NCBI GenBank assembly: GCA_024278415.1
Contig: JAJRTI010000992.1
Location: forward strand, 1 to 9,234
Length of the DNA stretch: 9,234 nucleotides
Direction: 5' to 3'
Origin: Planctomycetota bacterium
Lineage (GTDB): Bacteria > Planctomycetota > Brocadiia > JAJRTI01
The translations under genes were made by a program, and so were the position numbers. The notes under the pieces are model-generated. The model did no database searches. It saw only the letters and a program-made list of their open reading frames with translations, and was not told the DNA's origin. Positions 1 through 6,630 of this stretch are shown here, in pieces (the first letter of the stretch is position 1; each line of letters begins with the position of its first letter).

Positions 1-1
1 C

Positions 2-475
2 CGGCACTGCAACCCCTCCGACAGCCTCTACAGCATCACCAAGCACGTGGGCGAGCAGTTCTGCGAGATGTTTCGGCGCCGCGACGGCCTGTGCAGCGTG
101 TGGCTGCGGCCAGGGTGTTTCGTGCCGCGGGACGACAGGGCCGACCCGCGGTACGGGCTCGCGTTCCTCACAGGCTACGTGCACTTCAGCGACGTGGCCG
201 CTGCGCACGTGCAGGCCCTGCGCAGCGACGTGCGCGACGAGGCGCTCTTCATCACCTCTCGTGTGCCGTTCACGGCCGACGACACGGACGCGCTGCTCAA
301 CGACGCGGCATCGGTGATCCTCAAGTACTACCCGCAAGCCGCAGCCTTGGCCGGGAAGGGCGTCGCACTGCCCCAATCGATTAGCCACTGCTACAGCATC
401 GCCAAGGCCCAGCGGCTGATCGGATACGCCCCCAAGCACAACTTCGAGCAGTGGCTCGCAGAGGCCGTCGCGTAG
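2..475 (+). CDS. NAD-dependent epimerase/dehydratase-like protein (extended SDR), 3' fragment
   Basis: This is the C-terminal part of an extended short-chain dehydrogenase/reductase. The frame is open from base 2, so the true start lies outside the window; the GTG at 47 is internal. The fragment opens with a YSITK sequence, the catalytic Tyr-x-x-x-Lys of the family. It then shows WLRPGCFVP (the RPGxxxGP-like substrate loop), GYVHFSDVAAAHVQAL (like the usual hV-D-a-H-AL helix) and, near the end, AKAQRLIGYAPKHNFEQWLAE, matching the family's typical kArrLLGw-P C-terminus. Relatives interconvert or oxidise/reduce nucleotide sugars or similar substrates using NAD(P). The Rossmann glycine motif should be just upstream, and the substrate cannot be read from this part. 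The next gene has its own promoter, so this is probably the end of a separate transcription unit. Confidence 0.8.
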   Translation, partial: RHCNPSDSLYSITKHVGEQFCEMFRRRDGLCSVWLRPGCFVPRDDRADPRYGLAFLTGYVHFSDVAAAHVQALRSDVRDEALFITSRVPFTADDTDALLNDAASVILKYYPQAAALAGKGVALPQSISHCYSIAKAQRLIGYAPKHNFEQWLAEAVA

Positions 476-492
476 GCTCACGCCAGCGCCCG

Positions 493-521
493 TTGCGGCC
501 GCGTACGCGCGGTGGTATCAT
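493..521 (+). promoter_or_regulatory. sigma-70-type promoter for the TsaC-family gene
   Basis: A -35-like TTGCGG (493-498) is separated by 17 bp from an extended -10, TGGTATCAT (513-521), whose hexamer TATCAT matches TATAAT at five of six positions. Transcription would start near 528, leaving a leader of about 35 nt before the ATG at 564. The -35 is weak, but the spacing and the TGn extension support it. Confidence 0.55.
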
Positions 522-563
522 AGCACGTCTAGGAATAGACCCACTGCCCTGCAAACGCCCACT

Positions 564-1202
564 ATGCCGCCCATCAACTCCGATTCGCCCCCCAGCCGCG
601 CCCGCGTCCTACGCGTGAGGCCCGCGAACCTGTCCCAGGCCGTGGCGCAAGCCGCGCAGGTGGTGCGCGCCGGCGGAATCGTCGCGTTCCCCACGGAGAC
701 TGTGTACGGCATCGGCGCGAGCGCAGACGGCGATGCCGGGATCGCGCGGCTCGCCGCGCTCAAGGGCCGCGACCCGAGCAAGCCCATTGCGTTGCTGCTG
801 AGCGACTTCTCGCTCGCGGAGCGATTCGCCGCGGACATCCCGCCGGCCGCGCGGCGTCTCGCAGATCGCTACTGCCCCGGCCCCATCACGCTGGTGCTCC
901 CGGCCCGGGCTGGCGGCATGGTCGGCTTGCGTGTGCCGGATCACCCGCTCGCGCTGGCCGTGGTCGCCGCCTGTGGCGGAGCGCTCTGTGCCACGAGCGC
1001 CAACGCCGCGGGCGGCCCGCCGGCGCGGTCGGCTGACGCGGTGCTTGCCGCGTTGCCCCGCGGGCTGGACCTGGTGCTCGACGCCGGCTCCACGCCCATC
1101 GGCGCGCCATCGACGGTTGTGCGTGTGGATGGCGCCACATCTGAGATCCTGCGCGAGGGCGCGGTGTCGGCCGCGGACGTGGCGGCCGCTATCTGCGCCT
1201 GA
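564..1202 (+). CDS. tsaC: L-threonylcarbamoyladenylate synthase (TsaC/Sua5/YrdC family)
   Basis: Members make L-threonylcarbamoyl-AMP from threonine, bicarbonate and ATP. This is the first step of the t6A37 modification of tRNAs that read ANN codons, and it occurs in the cytoplasm. The 212-residue protein is almost entirely the YrdC domain (about 20-200). Visible landmarks are GGIVAFPTETVYGIG (residues 37-51), LKGRDPSKPIALL (66-78, supplying the conserved basic Lys/Arg and SKP residues), CPGPITLVLPA (104-114), LRVPDHP, CATSANAAGG (142-151, the SxN nucleotide-binding motif), GAPSTVV (180-186) and LREG near the end. The length fits single-domain TsaC rather than Sua5, which carries an extra C-terminal domain. 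No clear ribosome-binding site precedes the ATG, but a promoter lies 40-70 bp upstream. Neighbouring genes are functionally unrelated. A YciO-type paralogue cannot be fully excluded. Confidence 0.9.
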   Translation: MPPINSDSPPSRARVLRVRPANLSQAVAQAAQVVRAGGIVAFPTETVYGIGASADGDAGIARLAALKGRDPSKPIALLLSDFSLAERFAADIPPAARRLADRYCPGPITLVLPARAGGMVGLRVPDHPLALAVVAACGGALCATSANAAGGPPARSADAVLAALPRGLDLVLDAGSTPIGAPSTVVRVDGATSEILREGAVSAADVAAAICA

Positions 1203-1265
1203 CGCCCTACGTTTTGTCGCCGACTTTGCTGCGAGAAGGGGCGGCGGCGCCGACTCAGCGAACGC

Positions 1266-1290
1266 CTCCGCAGGGCTTGTCCCTGCGGAG
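1266..1290 (+). terminator. Hairpin, possible terminator of the TsaC-family gene
   Basis: A perfect 10-bp stem (CTCCGCAGGG with CCCTGCGGAG) closes a 5-nt loop (1276-1280), about 65 bp after the stop codon. There is no immediate U-tract. T-rich runs (CCTTTT, CATTTT) follow only 25-40 bp later, so intrinsic termination is plausible but not clear. Confidence 0.4.
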
Positions 1291-1335
1291 CGACGCTTGA
1301 AAGCCTGATCAACGCCTTTTGGTCCATTTTCTCCC

Positions 1336-1383
1336 CTCCCCTTGCCTTTCCGCTCGGCATGCCGAGCGAAAAGGCAAGGGGAG
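1336..1383. repeat. 48-bp near-perfect palindrome
   Basis: Two 24-base arms meet with no spacer at the GGCA/TGCC centre (1356-1363) and pair at 23 of 24 positions; the only mismatch is C1350/A1369. The outer half of each arm is a pyrimidine- or purine-rich tract (CTCCCCTTGCC with GGCAAGGGGAG). It could be a bidirectional terminator, because T- and A-rich bases flank it, a REP/MITE-like intergenic repeat, or a folded leader element of the regulator mRNA. The palindrome is seen directly; its role is unknown. Confidence 0.7.
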
Positions 1384-1399
1384 AAGACAGGTACGAGCC

Positions 1400-1447
1400 G
1401 GCCCTGTCGGGCCCCCAATCACGGCTCCGCACGGACATGCCGTGCGG
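1400..1447. repeat. Two small inverted repeats upstream of the regulator
   Basis: The first is GGCCC (1400-1404) with GGGCC (1409-1413) and a 4-nt loop. The second is CCGCACGG (1427-1434) with CCGTGCGG (1440-1447) and a 5-nt loop. The second is a perfect 8-bp stem that could be a dyad operator or part of a folded leader. No function can be assigned. Confidence 0.4.
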
Positions 1448-1541
1448 CGGCCTGGGTGAAACGCGAACAAGCGGACGCCCAGGCCAATTTGCAGTTCGCC
1501 AGAACGACAACCTGCTGTCCAGAAATTCACGATAAGCGGCT

Positions 1542-3551
1542 ATGCTCATGGCCAACAACTCTTCAGACCTCCAGCGCGATTGGCTCGCGTTTCAGCAATC
1601 GGGCGCGATCGGCGCGAGCGTGCGCGATGTGGTGGCCGCGTCGTGGCGCCGCAGCCAGGCGGCCCAGGTGGATGCCGCGCTTCAAGTCGCGCCGGGCCTC
1701 GACAAGGAGGCCCTGCTCGCGCGGCAGCGCGCGTCGGCCGAGTTCACCACCGCGGTCGCGCAGGTGCTCAAGGAGATGGAGCGCCACATGAACGGCTCCG
1801 GGGTGATGCTGTGTCTGTTCGATACGGAGGGCGTGCTGCTTCAGACCACCGGCGACGCGGCGGCCGCCGCGGTGCTCGCGAGCGCGGGCTTGCAGCCCGG
1901 CGCGCAGTGCGCGGAGGAGCACCTGGGCACAAACTGCGTCGCGCTGGCCATGCAGACGCACGCCGCGGCCCTGTGCACGGGCGCGGAACACTACGCCCAG
2001 TGCATGCACGCGGTCGCGGGCAGTGCGTCGCCGATTTACGACCTCGGCGGCAACATGGTGGGCATCCTCGCGGGGCTTGGCATTGCGGAGACCGTGCAGC
2101 CCCAACTCATGCACGCGCTGGTCATGTCCGCCGTTACGCTCGTGAACCGCCAATTCCGCACGCAACGCAACCGGGAGATGATCAGCCGCTACCGGCGCAT
2201 CACCCAGGGGTTGTTCATGCCCGACGCGGACGCGTGCATCATCGTGGGCTTGCAGGGGTACATCCGGCAGGTCAACGTGAAGGCCATGCGCATGTGCGGG
2301 GTGGAGCGCGCGGCCGCGGTGGAAGACCACATCGACAAGATCGCGCGGTTCAGGCCCTCGCTGTTCGACAACGCGTGCAAGGGCACGGAAGTGCGCGACC
2401 TCGAACTCGAAGTGGCCACGGACCGGGACCGCTTCATCGCGCTCGTGGACGGCTTGCCCATCTGGGGCGCCCCCCAGGAGGTCGCCGGCACGCTGCTCGT
2501 GTTCCGCAAGAAACAAGCGTTGGCCGGTGTGCAGGCCGCAAGCGCGGCGCAGTACACGTTCGACGACATCGTCGGCGAGAGCAAGGCCATCCAAAGCGCC
2601 AAAGCCTCCGCGGTCATGGCCGCGTCCACAAGCGTGAGCGTGCTGCTGGAGGGCCAAAGCGGCACCGGCAAGGAGATGTTCGCCCAAGCCATCCACAACG
2701 AAAGCGACCGCAAGAACGAGCCGTTCATCACGATCAACTGCGCGGCCATCCCCAAGGATCTGAGCGAGAGCGAGTTCTTCGGGTACGGCGACGGCGCGTT
2801 CACCGGCGCGCGGCGCGGCGGCATGGTGGGCAAGTTCGAGGCCGCGGACGGCGGCACGGTCTTCCTCGACGAGATCGGCGAACTGTCCATGGACATCCAG
2901 TCTGAACTCCTGCGCGTGCTCGAGACCCGGCGCGTGACGCGCGTGGGCACGCACGACGAGATCCCCATCGACATCCGCGTCATCGCGGCCACGAACAAGC
3001 GCCTGCTCAGCGAAGTCGAGAACGAGAAGTTCCGAGAGGATCTCTACTACCGGCTCAGCGTCACCAAGATCGCCTTGCCCTCGCTCGCGGAGTTCCCCAG
3101 CGACATCCCGTTGCTCGTGGAGAACATCATCAACCACCTCAACGAACGCATGGCGCGCCACGTGACCAAGGTGCACGACGACATCATGGAGCGCATGGCC
3201 ACCTACAACTGGCCGGGCAACGTGCGGGAACTCAAGAACGCGCTCGAACACGCGGTCATGCTTTGCCAAGGCGATACCATCCACTACGCCCACTTGCCCG
3301 ACGAACTGCGCGAGGCGCTGCTGTATCGAACGAAGGCCGTGGACCGAAGCGACCCTCTGCTCGACGAGAAGCGCACGGTGGAGAAAATCGAACGAGATCT
3401 CCAGAAGGGCGAGCGCGACCTCTATGTGCAGGCGCTCAAGATCTGTGCCGGCAACGTCTCGAACGCGGCCGTGCGCCTGGGGGTGGGCCGAGCCACGTTT
3501 TACCGCAAGATGAAGTTCTTCGGGATCCGAAAGCAGGACGTGCTCCGGTAG
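1542..3551 (+). CDS. Sigma-54-dependent transcriptional activator, GAF-PAS-AAA+-Fis (AcoR-like)
   Basis: Bacterial enhancer-binding proteins of this kind hydrolyse ATP to remodel sigma-54 RNA polymerase. The 669-residue chain shows an AcoR-like GAF sensor (about 65-205, with HLGTNC, TGAEHY and the SASPIYDLGGNMVGILAGLG stretch), a probable PAS domain (about 222-325) and a complete AAA+ domain (about 340-575). The AAA+ part has Walker A GQSGTGKE (371-378), the sigma-54 contact loop GAFTGA (418-423), Walker B TVFLDE (439-444), AATN (482-485), FREDLYYRL (497-505) and WPGNVREL (557-564). A Fis-type helix-turn-helix ends it (about 631-662). Walker A has Gln372 where Glu is usual. The GAF domain holds C123, C132, C145 and C154 in symmetric spacing. 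The ATG at 1542 is chosen; M3 (1548) is an alternative, and neither has a strong ribosome-binding site. It sits 141 bp upstream of hydG, so control of the hyd genes is likely by position, but no canonical -24/-12 site was found there. Confidence 0.92.
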   Translation: MLMANNSSDLQRDWLAFQQSGAIGASVRDVVAASWRRSQAAQVDAALQVAPGLDKEALLARQRASAEFTTAVAQVLKEMERHMNGSGVMLCLFDTEGVLLQTTGDAAAAAVLASAGLQPGAQCAEEHLGTNCVALAMQTHAAALCTGAEHYAQCMHAVAGSASPIYDLGGNMVGILAGLGIAETVQPQLMHALVMSAVTLVNRQFRTQRNREMISRYRRITQGLFMPDADACIIVGLQGYIRQVNVKAMRMCGVERAAAVEDHIDKIARFRPSLFDNACKGTEVRDLELEVATDRDRFIALVDGLPIWGAPQEVAGTLLVFRKKQALAGVQAASAAQYTFDDIVGESKAIQSAKASAVMAASTSVSVLLEGQSGTGKEMFAQAIHNESDRKNEPFITINCAAIPKDLSESEFFGYGDGAFTGARRGGMVGKFEAADGGTVFLDEIGELSMDIQSELLRVLETRRVTRVGTHDEIPIDIRVIAATNKRLLSEVENEKFREDLYYRLSVTKIALPSLAEFPSDIPLLVENIINHLNERMARHVTKVHDDIMERMATYNWPGNVRELKNALEHAVMLCQGDTIHYAHLPDELREALLYRTKAVDRSDPLLDEKRTVEKIERDLQKGERDLYVQALKICAGNVSNAAVRLGVGRATFYRKMKFFGIRKQDVLR

Positions 3552-3580
3552 GCCAGCCACTGGCTGCCGGCCTTTGCATC

Positions 3581-3602
3581 GCGGGGCCGCGGCGCGCCCC
3601 GC
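3581..3602 (+). terminator. GC-only hairpin downstream of the regulator
   Basis: GCGGGGC (3581-3587) pairs perfectly with GCCCCGC (3596-3602) around an 8-nt loop, starting about 30 bp after the regulator's stop codon. A CTCTTT stretch follows at 3615-3620. It could end the regulator transcript or form part of the hydG control region; a true U-tract is missing. Confidence 0.3.
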
Positions 3603-3607
3603 GCAGC

Positions 3608-3628
3608 GAGGCGCCTCTTTGCTACTAT
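3608..3628 (+). promoter_or_regulatory. Candidate hydG promoter with adjoining 10-bp palindrome
   Basis: A perfect palindrome GAGGCGCCTC (3608-3617) stands directly before an extended -10-like TGCTACTAT (3620-3628; hexamer TACTAT, four of six matches to TATAAT). No -35 is recognisable at the right distance, which would suit an activator-dependent or operator-controlled promoter. The start point would be near 3635, giving a leader of about 58 nt before hydG. This is a pattern-based call only. Confidence 0.35.
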
Positions 3629-3677
3629 AGAGAAGATACCCCCCGCTCGTCGCCACCCCCAGAAGCCTTAGATTACC

Positions 3678-3682
3678 GGAAG
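3678..3682 (+). promoter_or_regulatory. Ribosome-binding site of hydG
   Basis: GGAAG ends 10 nt before the ATG at 3693. It is the clearest Shine-Dalgarno-like sequence before any start in this window and supports that start codon. Confidence 0.45.
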
Positions 3683-3692
3683 CGCCATACCC

Positions 3693-5117
3693 ATGCCTGC
3701 CTTGTCCCAAATGACCCTCAGCGATGGCTGCGTCGATTTCATCCACGACGACCATCTGACCCGCCTGATTGACTCCACCCCCTGCGACGCCGCGCGCGTG
3801 CGCGACGTGATCGACAAGAGCATGGCCAAGGAGCCGCTCACCGTCGAGGAGACCGCCGCGCTCGTCGCGGCCGACGACCCCGAACTCGTCGAGGCCGTCT
3901 TCGACGCCGCGCGCACGCTCAAACGCGACGTGTACGGCAACCGCATCGTGCTCTTCGCGCCGCTCTACATCGGCAACAAGTGCGTGAACGATTGCGTGTA
4001 CTGCGGTTTCAGATGCACGAATACCGATGAGGTGCGCCGCACTCTCTTGCCGGACGACATCCGCCGCCAAGTGGAGGCGCTCGAGCGGAAAGGCCACAAG
4101 CGCCTGATTCTCGTCTGGGGCGAACACCCCGGGTACACCCCCGAATTCATGGCGGAATGCGTGCGCGCGGTGTACGAGACGAAGATCGGCCACGGAGAGA
4201 TTCGCCGAGTCAACGTCAACGCGGCGCCGCTCAACGTCGAGGACTACCGCATCGTCAAGGACGCGGGCATTGGCACGTATCAGATTTTTCAGGAAACGTA
4301 CCACCACCAGACGTACGCCGACATGCACCCGCCTGGCACGCGCAAGCGCGAGTATCTGTATCGTCTTGACGGGCTCTCACGGGCGTTCCAAGCCGGGTGC
4401 GACGACATGGGCGTCGGCGCGCTGTTCGGCCTGTACGACTGGCGCTTCGAGGTGCTCGCGCTCGTGACGCACGCGCGGCACTTGCAGCAGACCTACAACG
4501 TCGGGCCTCACACCATTAGCTTCCCGCGCCTGCGCCCGGCCGCTGGCGTGCAGAGAGACTGGCCCTACTTGGTCAGCGACCACGACTTCAAGCGCATCAT
4601 CGCGATCCTGCGCTTGGCCGTTCCCTATACGGGCCTCATCCTGACCGCGCGCGAGAAGCCGGAGCTGCGCCGCGAAGTCATGGCCTTCGGCGTGTCGCAG
4701 ATCGACGCCGGCAGCCGCATCGAACTCGGAGGCTATTCCGACGCCGGCGACACGAAACACATAGGGCGCGAGCAGTTCGCCCTTGGAGACGCGCGCAGCC
4801 TCGACGAGGTCATGCGCGAGTTGATCCAAGAGGGCTACGTGCCGAGCTTCTGCACCGCCTGCTACCGCCTCGGCCGCACCGGCGAACATTTCATGGAGTT
4901 CGCCATCCCTGGCTTCATCCAACAGTTCTGCACCCCCAATGCGCTGAGTACGCTCATGGAATACCTGGTCGACTACGCGGCGCCTGAGACCCGCGCCGCT
5001 GGCATGAAGCGCATCGAGGAGGAGATGGCCAAGATGCCCGACGGCCCGCAGAAAGCAGAGGTCGCCGACCGGCTGCGGCGCATCCGAGAAACGGGCGACA
5101 GGGATCTATACTTCTAA
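3693..5117 (+). CDS. hydG: [FeFe]-hydrogenase H-cluster radical SAM maturase HydG
   Basis: HydG is a radical S-adenosylmethionine tyrosine lyase. It cleaves tyrosine to p-cresol and dehydroglycine and turns the latter into CO and cyanide, which it loads on iron to form the Fe(CO)2CN synthon for the hydrogenase H-cluster. The radical SAM cluster ligands are C97, C101 and C104 (CVNDCVYC, CxxxCxxC). The HydG-specific auxiliary cluster motif CX2CX22C is exact at C387, C390 and C413; the related ThiH also belongs to this superfamily but lacks this complete C-terminal signature. Other conserved stretches are LVWGEHP, QIFQETYHHQTYADMHPPGTRKREYLYR (read as family features around 198-224) and GPHTISFPRLRPAAG. 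The 474-residue length is normal for the family, and GGAAG before the ATG supports the start. It is followed after 83 bp by aspA and then hydF, the expected maturation context. The protein looks intact and functional. Confidence 0.97.
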   Translation: MPALSQMTLSDGCVDFIHDDHLTRLIDSTPCDAARVRDVIDKSMAKEPLTVEETAALVAADDPELVEAVFDAARTLKRDVYGNRIVLFAPLYIGNKCVNDCVYCGFRCTNTDEVRRTLLPDDIRRQVEALERKGHKRLILVWGEHPGYTPEFMAECVRAVYETKIGHGEIRRVNVNAAPLNVEDYRIVKDAGIGTYQIFQETYHHQTYADMHPPGTRKREYLYRLDGLSRAFQAGCDDMGVGALFGLYDWRFEVLALVTHARHLQQTYNVGPHTISFPRLRPAAGVQRDWPYLVSDHDFKRIIAILRLAVPYTGLILTAREKPELRREVMAFGVSQIDAGSRIELGGYSDAGDTKHIGREQFALGDARSLDEVMRELIQEGYVPSFCTACYRLGRTGEHFMEFAIPGFIQQFCTPNALSTLMEYLVDYAAPETRAAGMKRIEEEMAKMPDGPQKAEVADRLRRIRETGDRDLYF

Positions 5118-5144
5118 GGGGCGCACGCACTGAACCGGCGAGGG

Positions 5145-5175
5145 GTTGATGAGGCCCGCCCTTCCACTCATCAAC
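5145..5175 (+). repeat. Inverted repeat in the hydG-aspA spacer
   Basis: GTTGATGAG (5145-5153) and CTCATCAAC (5167-5175) form a perfect 9-bp stem with a 13-nt loop, about 28 bp after the hydG stop. The right arm overlaps the heptanucleotide repeat that follows. It may stabilise the hydG 3' end or tune expression of the next gene; no U-tract follows, so a strong terminator is unlikely. Confidence 0.5.
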
Positions 5176-5193
5176 AATTAACCATCAACCATT
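5170..5193 (+). repeat. Tandem heptanucleotide repeat (ATYAACM x3) before aspA
   Basis: Three consecutive 7-base units, ATCAACA, ATTAACC and ATCAACC, are followed by a partial unit ATT. The array ends 7 bp before the aspA start. It is much richer in A and T than its surroundings and takes the place where a Shine-Dalgarno sequence would be expected. Confidence 0.6.
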
Positions 5194-5200
5194 CCGCCTC

Positions 5201-6607
5201 ATGCCAGCCTTCCGCAAAGAACACGATCTGCTCGGCGCTCGCGACGTGCCGGCCGATGCGCTGCACGGAGTGCACACCGAGCGCGCGATCGAGAACTTCC
5301 CGCTCAGCGGCCGGCCCGCGCCCAAGGGGCTCATCCACGCGTACGGCGCGGTCAAGCTCGCCTGCGCGCGCACGAACCACGAACTGGGGCGCTGGGACGA
5401 GGCCACGTTCGACGCGATCGCGCGCGCGTGCATGGAGATGATGGAGGGCCACCTCGACGCGCACGTCAAAGCCGACGCGCTCCAAGGCGGCGCCGGCACG
5501 TCCACAAACATGAACGTGAACGAAGTGCTCGCCAACGACGCGCTGCGCCGGCTCGGCAGACCCCTGGGCGACTACGACACGATCCACCCGCTCGACGACA
5601 TCAACCTGCACCAGTCGACCAACGATACCTACCCCACCGCGCTCAAGGTCGCCGCGATCCAGCAACTGCGCGTGCTCGAACGCGAGGTGATTGGCCTGCT
5701 GGAGGAGTTTCAGCGCAAAGAGAAGGCCCTCGCCCACGTGGTCAAGGTGGGCCGCACGCAAATGCAGGACGCGGTGCTCGTGACGCTCGGCCGCGAGTTG
5801 GCCGCGTACGCGGAGGCGTTCGCTCGCGACCGCTGGCGCATCTACAAGTGCGAGGAGCGCCTGCGCGTGGTGAACCTCGGCGGCACCGCGATCGGCACCG
5901 GCCTCGGCGCGCCGCGGCAGTTCATCTTCCGCGCAATCGAGCACTTGCGCGACATCACCGGCCTGGGCTTGGCGCGCGCGGAAAACCTCGTCGAGGCCAC
6001 GCAAAACAACGACGTGTTCGTCGAGGTCAGCGGCATCCTCAAGGCGCTCGCGACGAACCTGCTCAAGGTCGCGACCGACATCCGCCTGCTCTCGTCCGGC
6101 CCCGACGCCGGCCTCGGCGAGATCCGCATCCCGGCGCGGCAAGCCGGCTCGTCCATCATGCCCGGCAAGGTCAACCCGGTGATCCCGGAGGCCGTGTCGC
6201 AGGCTGCGATGGTCGTCATGGGCAACGACGCGGTCATCGCGCATGCGGTGTCCATGGGCTCGCTCGAGCTGAACCCCTTCCTGCCGGTCATTGCGGACGC
6301 GCTGCTCACGAGCCTGGACCTGCTCGCCAACGCCTGCGACATCTTTCGGCGCCACTGCGTCGCCGGCATCGAGGCCAACGAGGAGCGCTGCCGGCGGCAC
6401 GTGGAGGGCGCCACGGCCACAATCACCGCGCTCGTCGAGACCATCGGCTACGAAGCCGCCCAAGCGCTCGGCGATGCTCACCGCGAGACTGGCAAGAGCA
6501 TCTGCGAACTCGCAGTCGAGCGCGGGCTCATGACGGCCGAGGAGTTCGACGAGATCGTCTCGCCGGAGCGCGTCACACGCCTCGGATCCCCGCGGCAACG
6601 CCCGTAG
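5201..6607 (+). CDS. aspA: Aspartate ammonia-lyase (aspartase)
   Basis: Aspartase reversibly deaminates L-aspartate to fumarate and ammonia. The 468-residue protein has the three conserved blocks of the aspartase/fumarase superfamily: QGGAGTSTNMNVNE (95-108), HQSTNDTYPTA (137-147) and the flexible-loop signature GSSIMPGKVNP (316-326), containing the catalytic Ser318 and nearby Lys323. The segment GRTQMQDAV (184-192) has Gln where fumarases usually have His (GRTHLQDA), favouring aspartase. The N-terminus (EHDLLGARDVPADALHGVHTERAIENF) is typical, supporting the ATG at 5201 although no ribosome-binding site is seen. It lies between hydG and hydF, a placement I recall from other hydrogenase-maturation loci. 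Supplying ammonium for the azadithiolate bridge is a reasonable inference; fumarate for anaerobic respiration is another possible role. Fumarase activity cannot be fully excluded by reading alone. Confidence 0.92.
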   Translation: MPAFRKEHDLLGARDVPADALHGVHTERAIENFPLSGRPAPKGLIHAYGAVKLACARTNHELGRWDEATFDAIARACMEMMEGHLDAHVKADALQGGAGTSTNMNVNEVLANDALRRLGRPLGDYDTIHPLDDINLHQSTNDTYPTALKVAAIQQLRVLEREVIGLLEEFQRKEKALAHVVKVGRTQMQDAVLVTLGRELAAYAEAFARDRWRIYKCEERLRVVNLGGTAIGTGLGAPRQFIFRAIEHLRDITGLGLARAENLVEATQNNDVFVEVSGILKALATNLLKVATDIRLLSSGPDAGLGEIRIPARQAGSSIMPGKVNPVIPEAVSQAAMVVMGNDAVIAHAVSMGSLELNPFLPVIADALLTSLDLLANACDIFRRHCVAGIEANEERCRRHVEGATATITALVETIGYEAAQALGDAHRETGKSICELAVERGLMTAEEFDEIVSPERVTRLGSPRQRP

Positions 6608-6630
6608 CCGAAGCCGCCAGGCTTCGGGCT
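6606..6630 (+). repeat. Hairpin at the aspA stop codon
   Basis: CCGAAGCC (6608-6615) pairs perfectly with GGCTTCGG (6620-6627) around a GCCA loop. With G6628 bulged, the stem gains two more pairs (AG 6606-6607 with CT 6629-6630), so it overlaps the last bases of the TAG stop. No U-tract follows; it may act in mRNA processing or attenuation between aspA and hydF. Confidence 0.5.

Larger units (their letters stand above)
1203..1541. other. Hairpin-rich intergenic region
   Basis: No convincing coding sequence occupies these 339 bases between the TsaC-family gene and the regulator. They hold four inverted repeats in close succession: 1266-1290, 1336-1383, 1400-1413 and 1427-1447. The first probably ends the upstream transcript. 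The others lie in what would be the regulator's leader or promoter region. No well-spaced -35/-10 pair for the regulator was recognised here. Confidence 0.6.

Noticed and set aside
1342..1791. Open frame on the + strand overlapping the palindrome and the regulator's 5' end
   Set aside because: Arg/Ala-rich translation with no recognisable family. It overlaps the strongly supported GAF-domain coding region in another frame.
3610..3624. Sigma-54-like -24/-12 site before hydG (AGGCGC … TTTGCTA)
   Set aside because: The GG and GC are only 9 bp apart instead of the near-invariant 10, and the -24 lacks the leading T. A second look-alike at 3561-3578 (TGGC … TTTGCA) has 12 bp. Neither meets the standard spacing.
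1563..4328. Very long open frame on the - strand (about 920 codons) opposite the regulator and hydG
   Set aside because: It covers two genes with clear family motifs on the + strand, and its translation is a low-complexity mix rich in His, Arg, Val, Ala and Asp, as expected from the antisense of GC-rich codons. No domain is recognisable.
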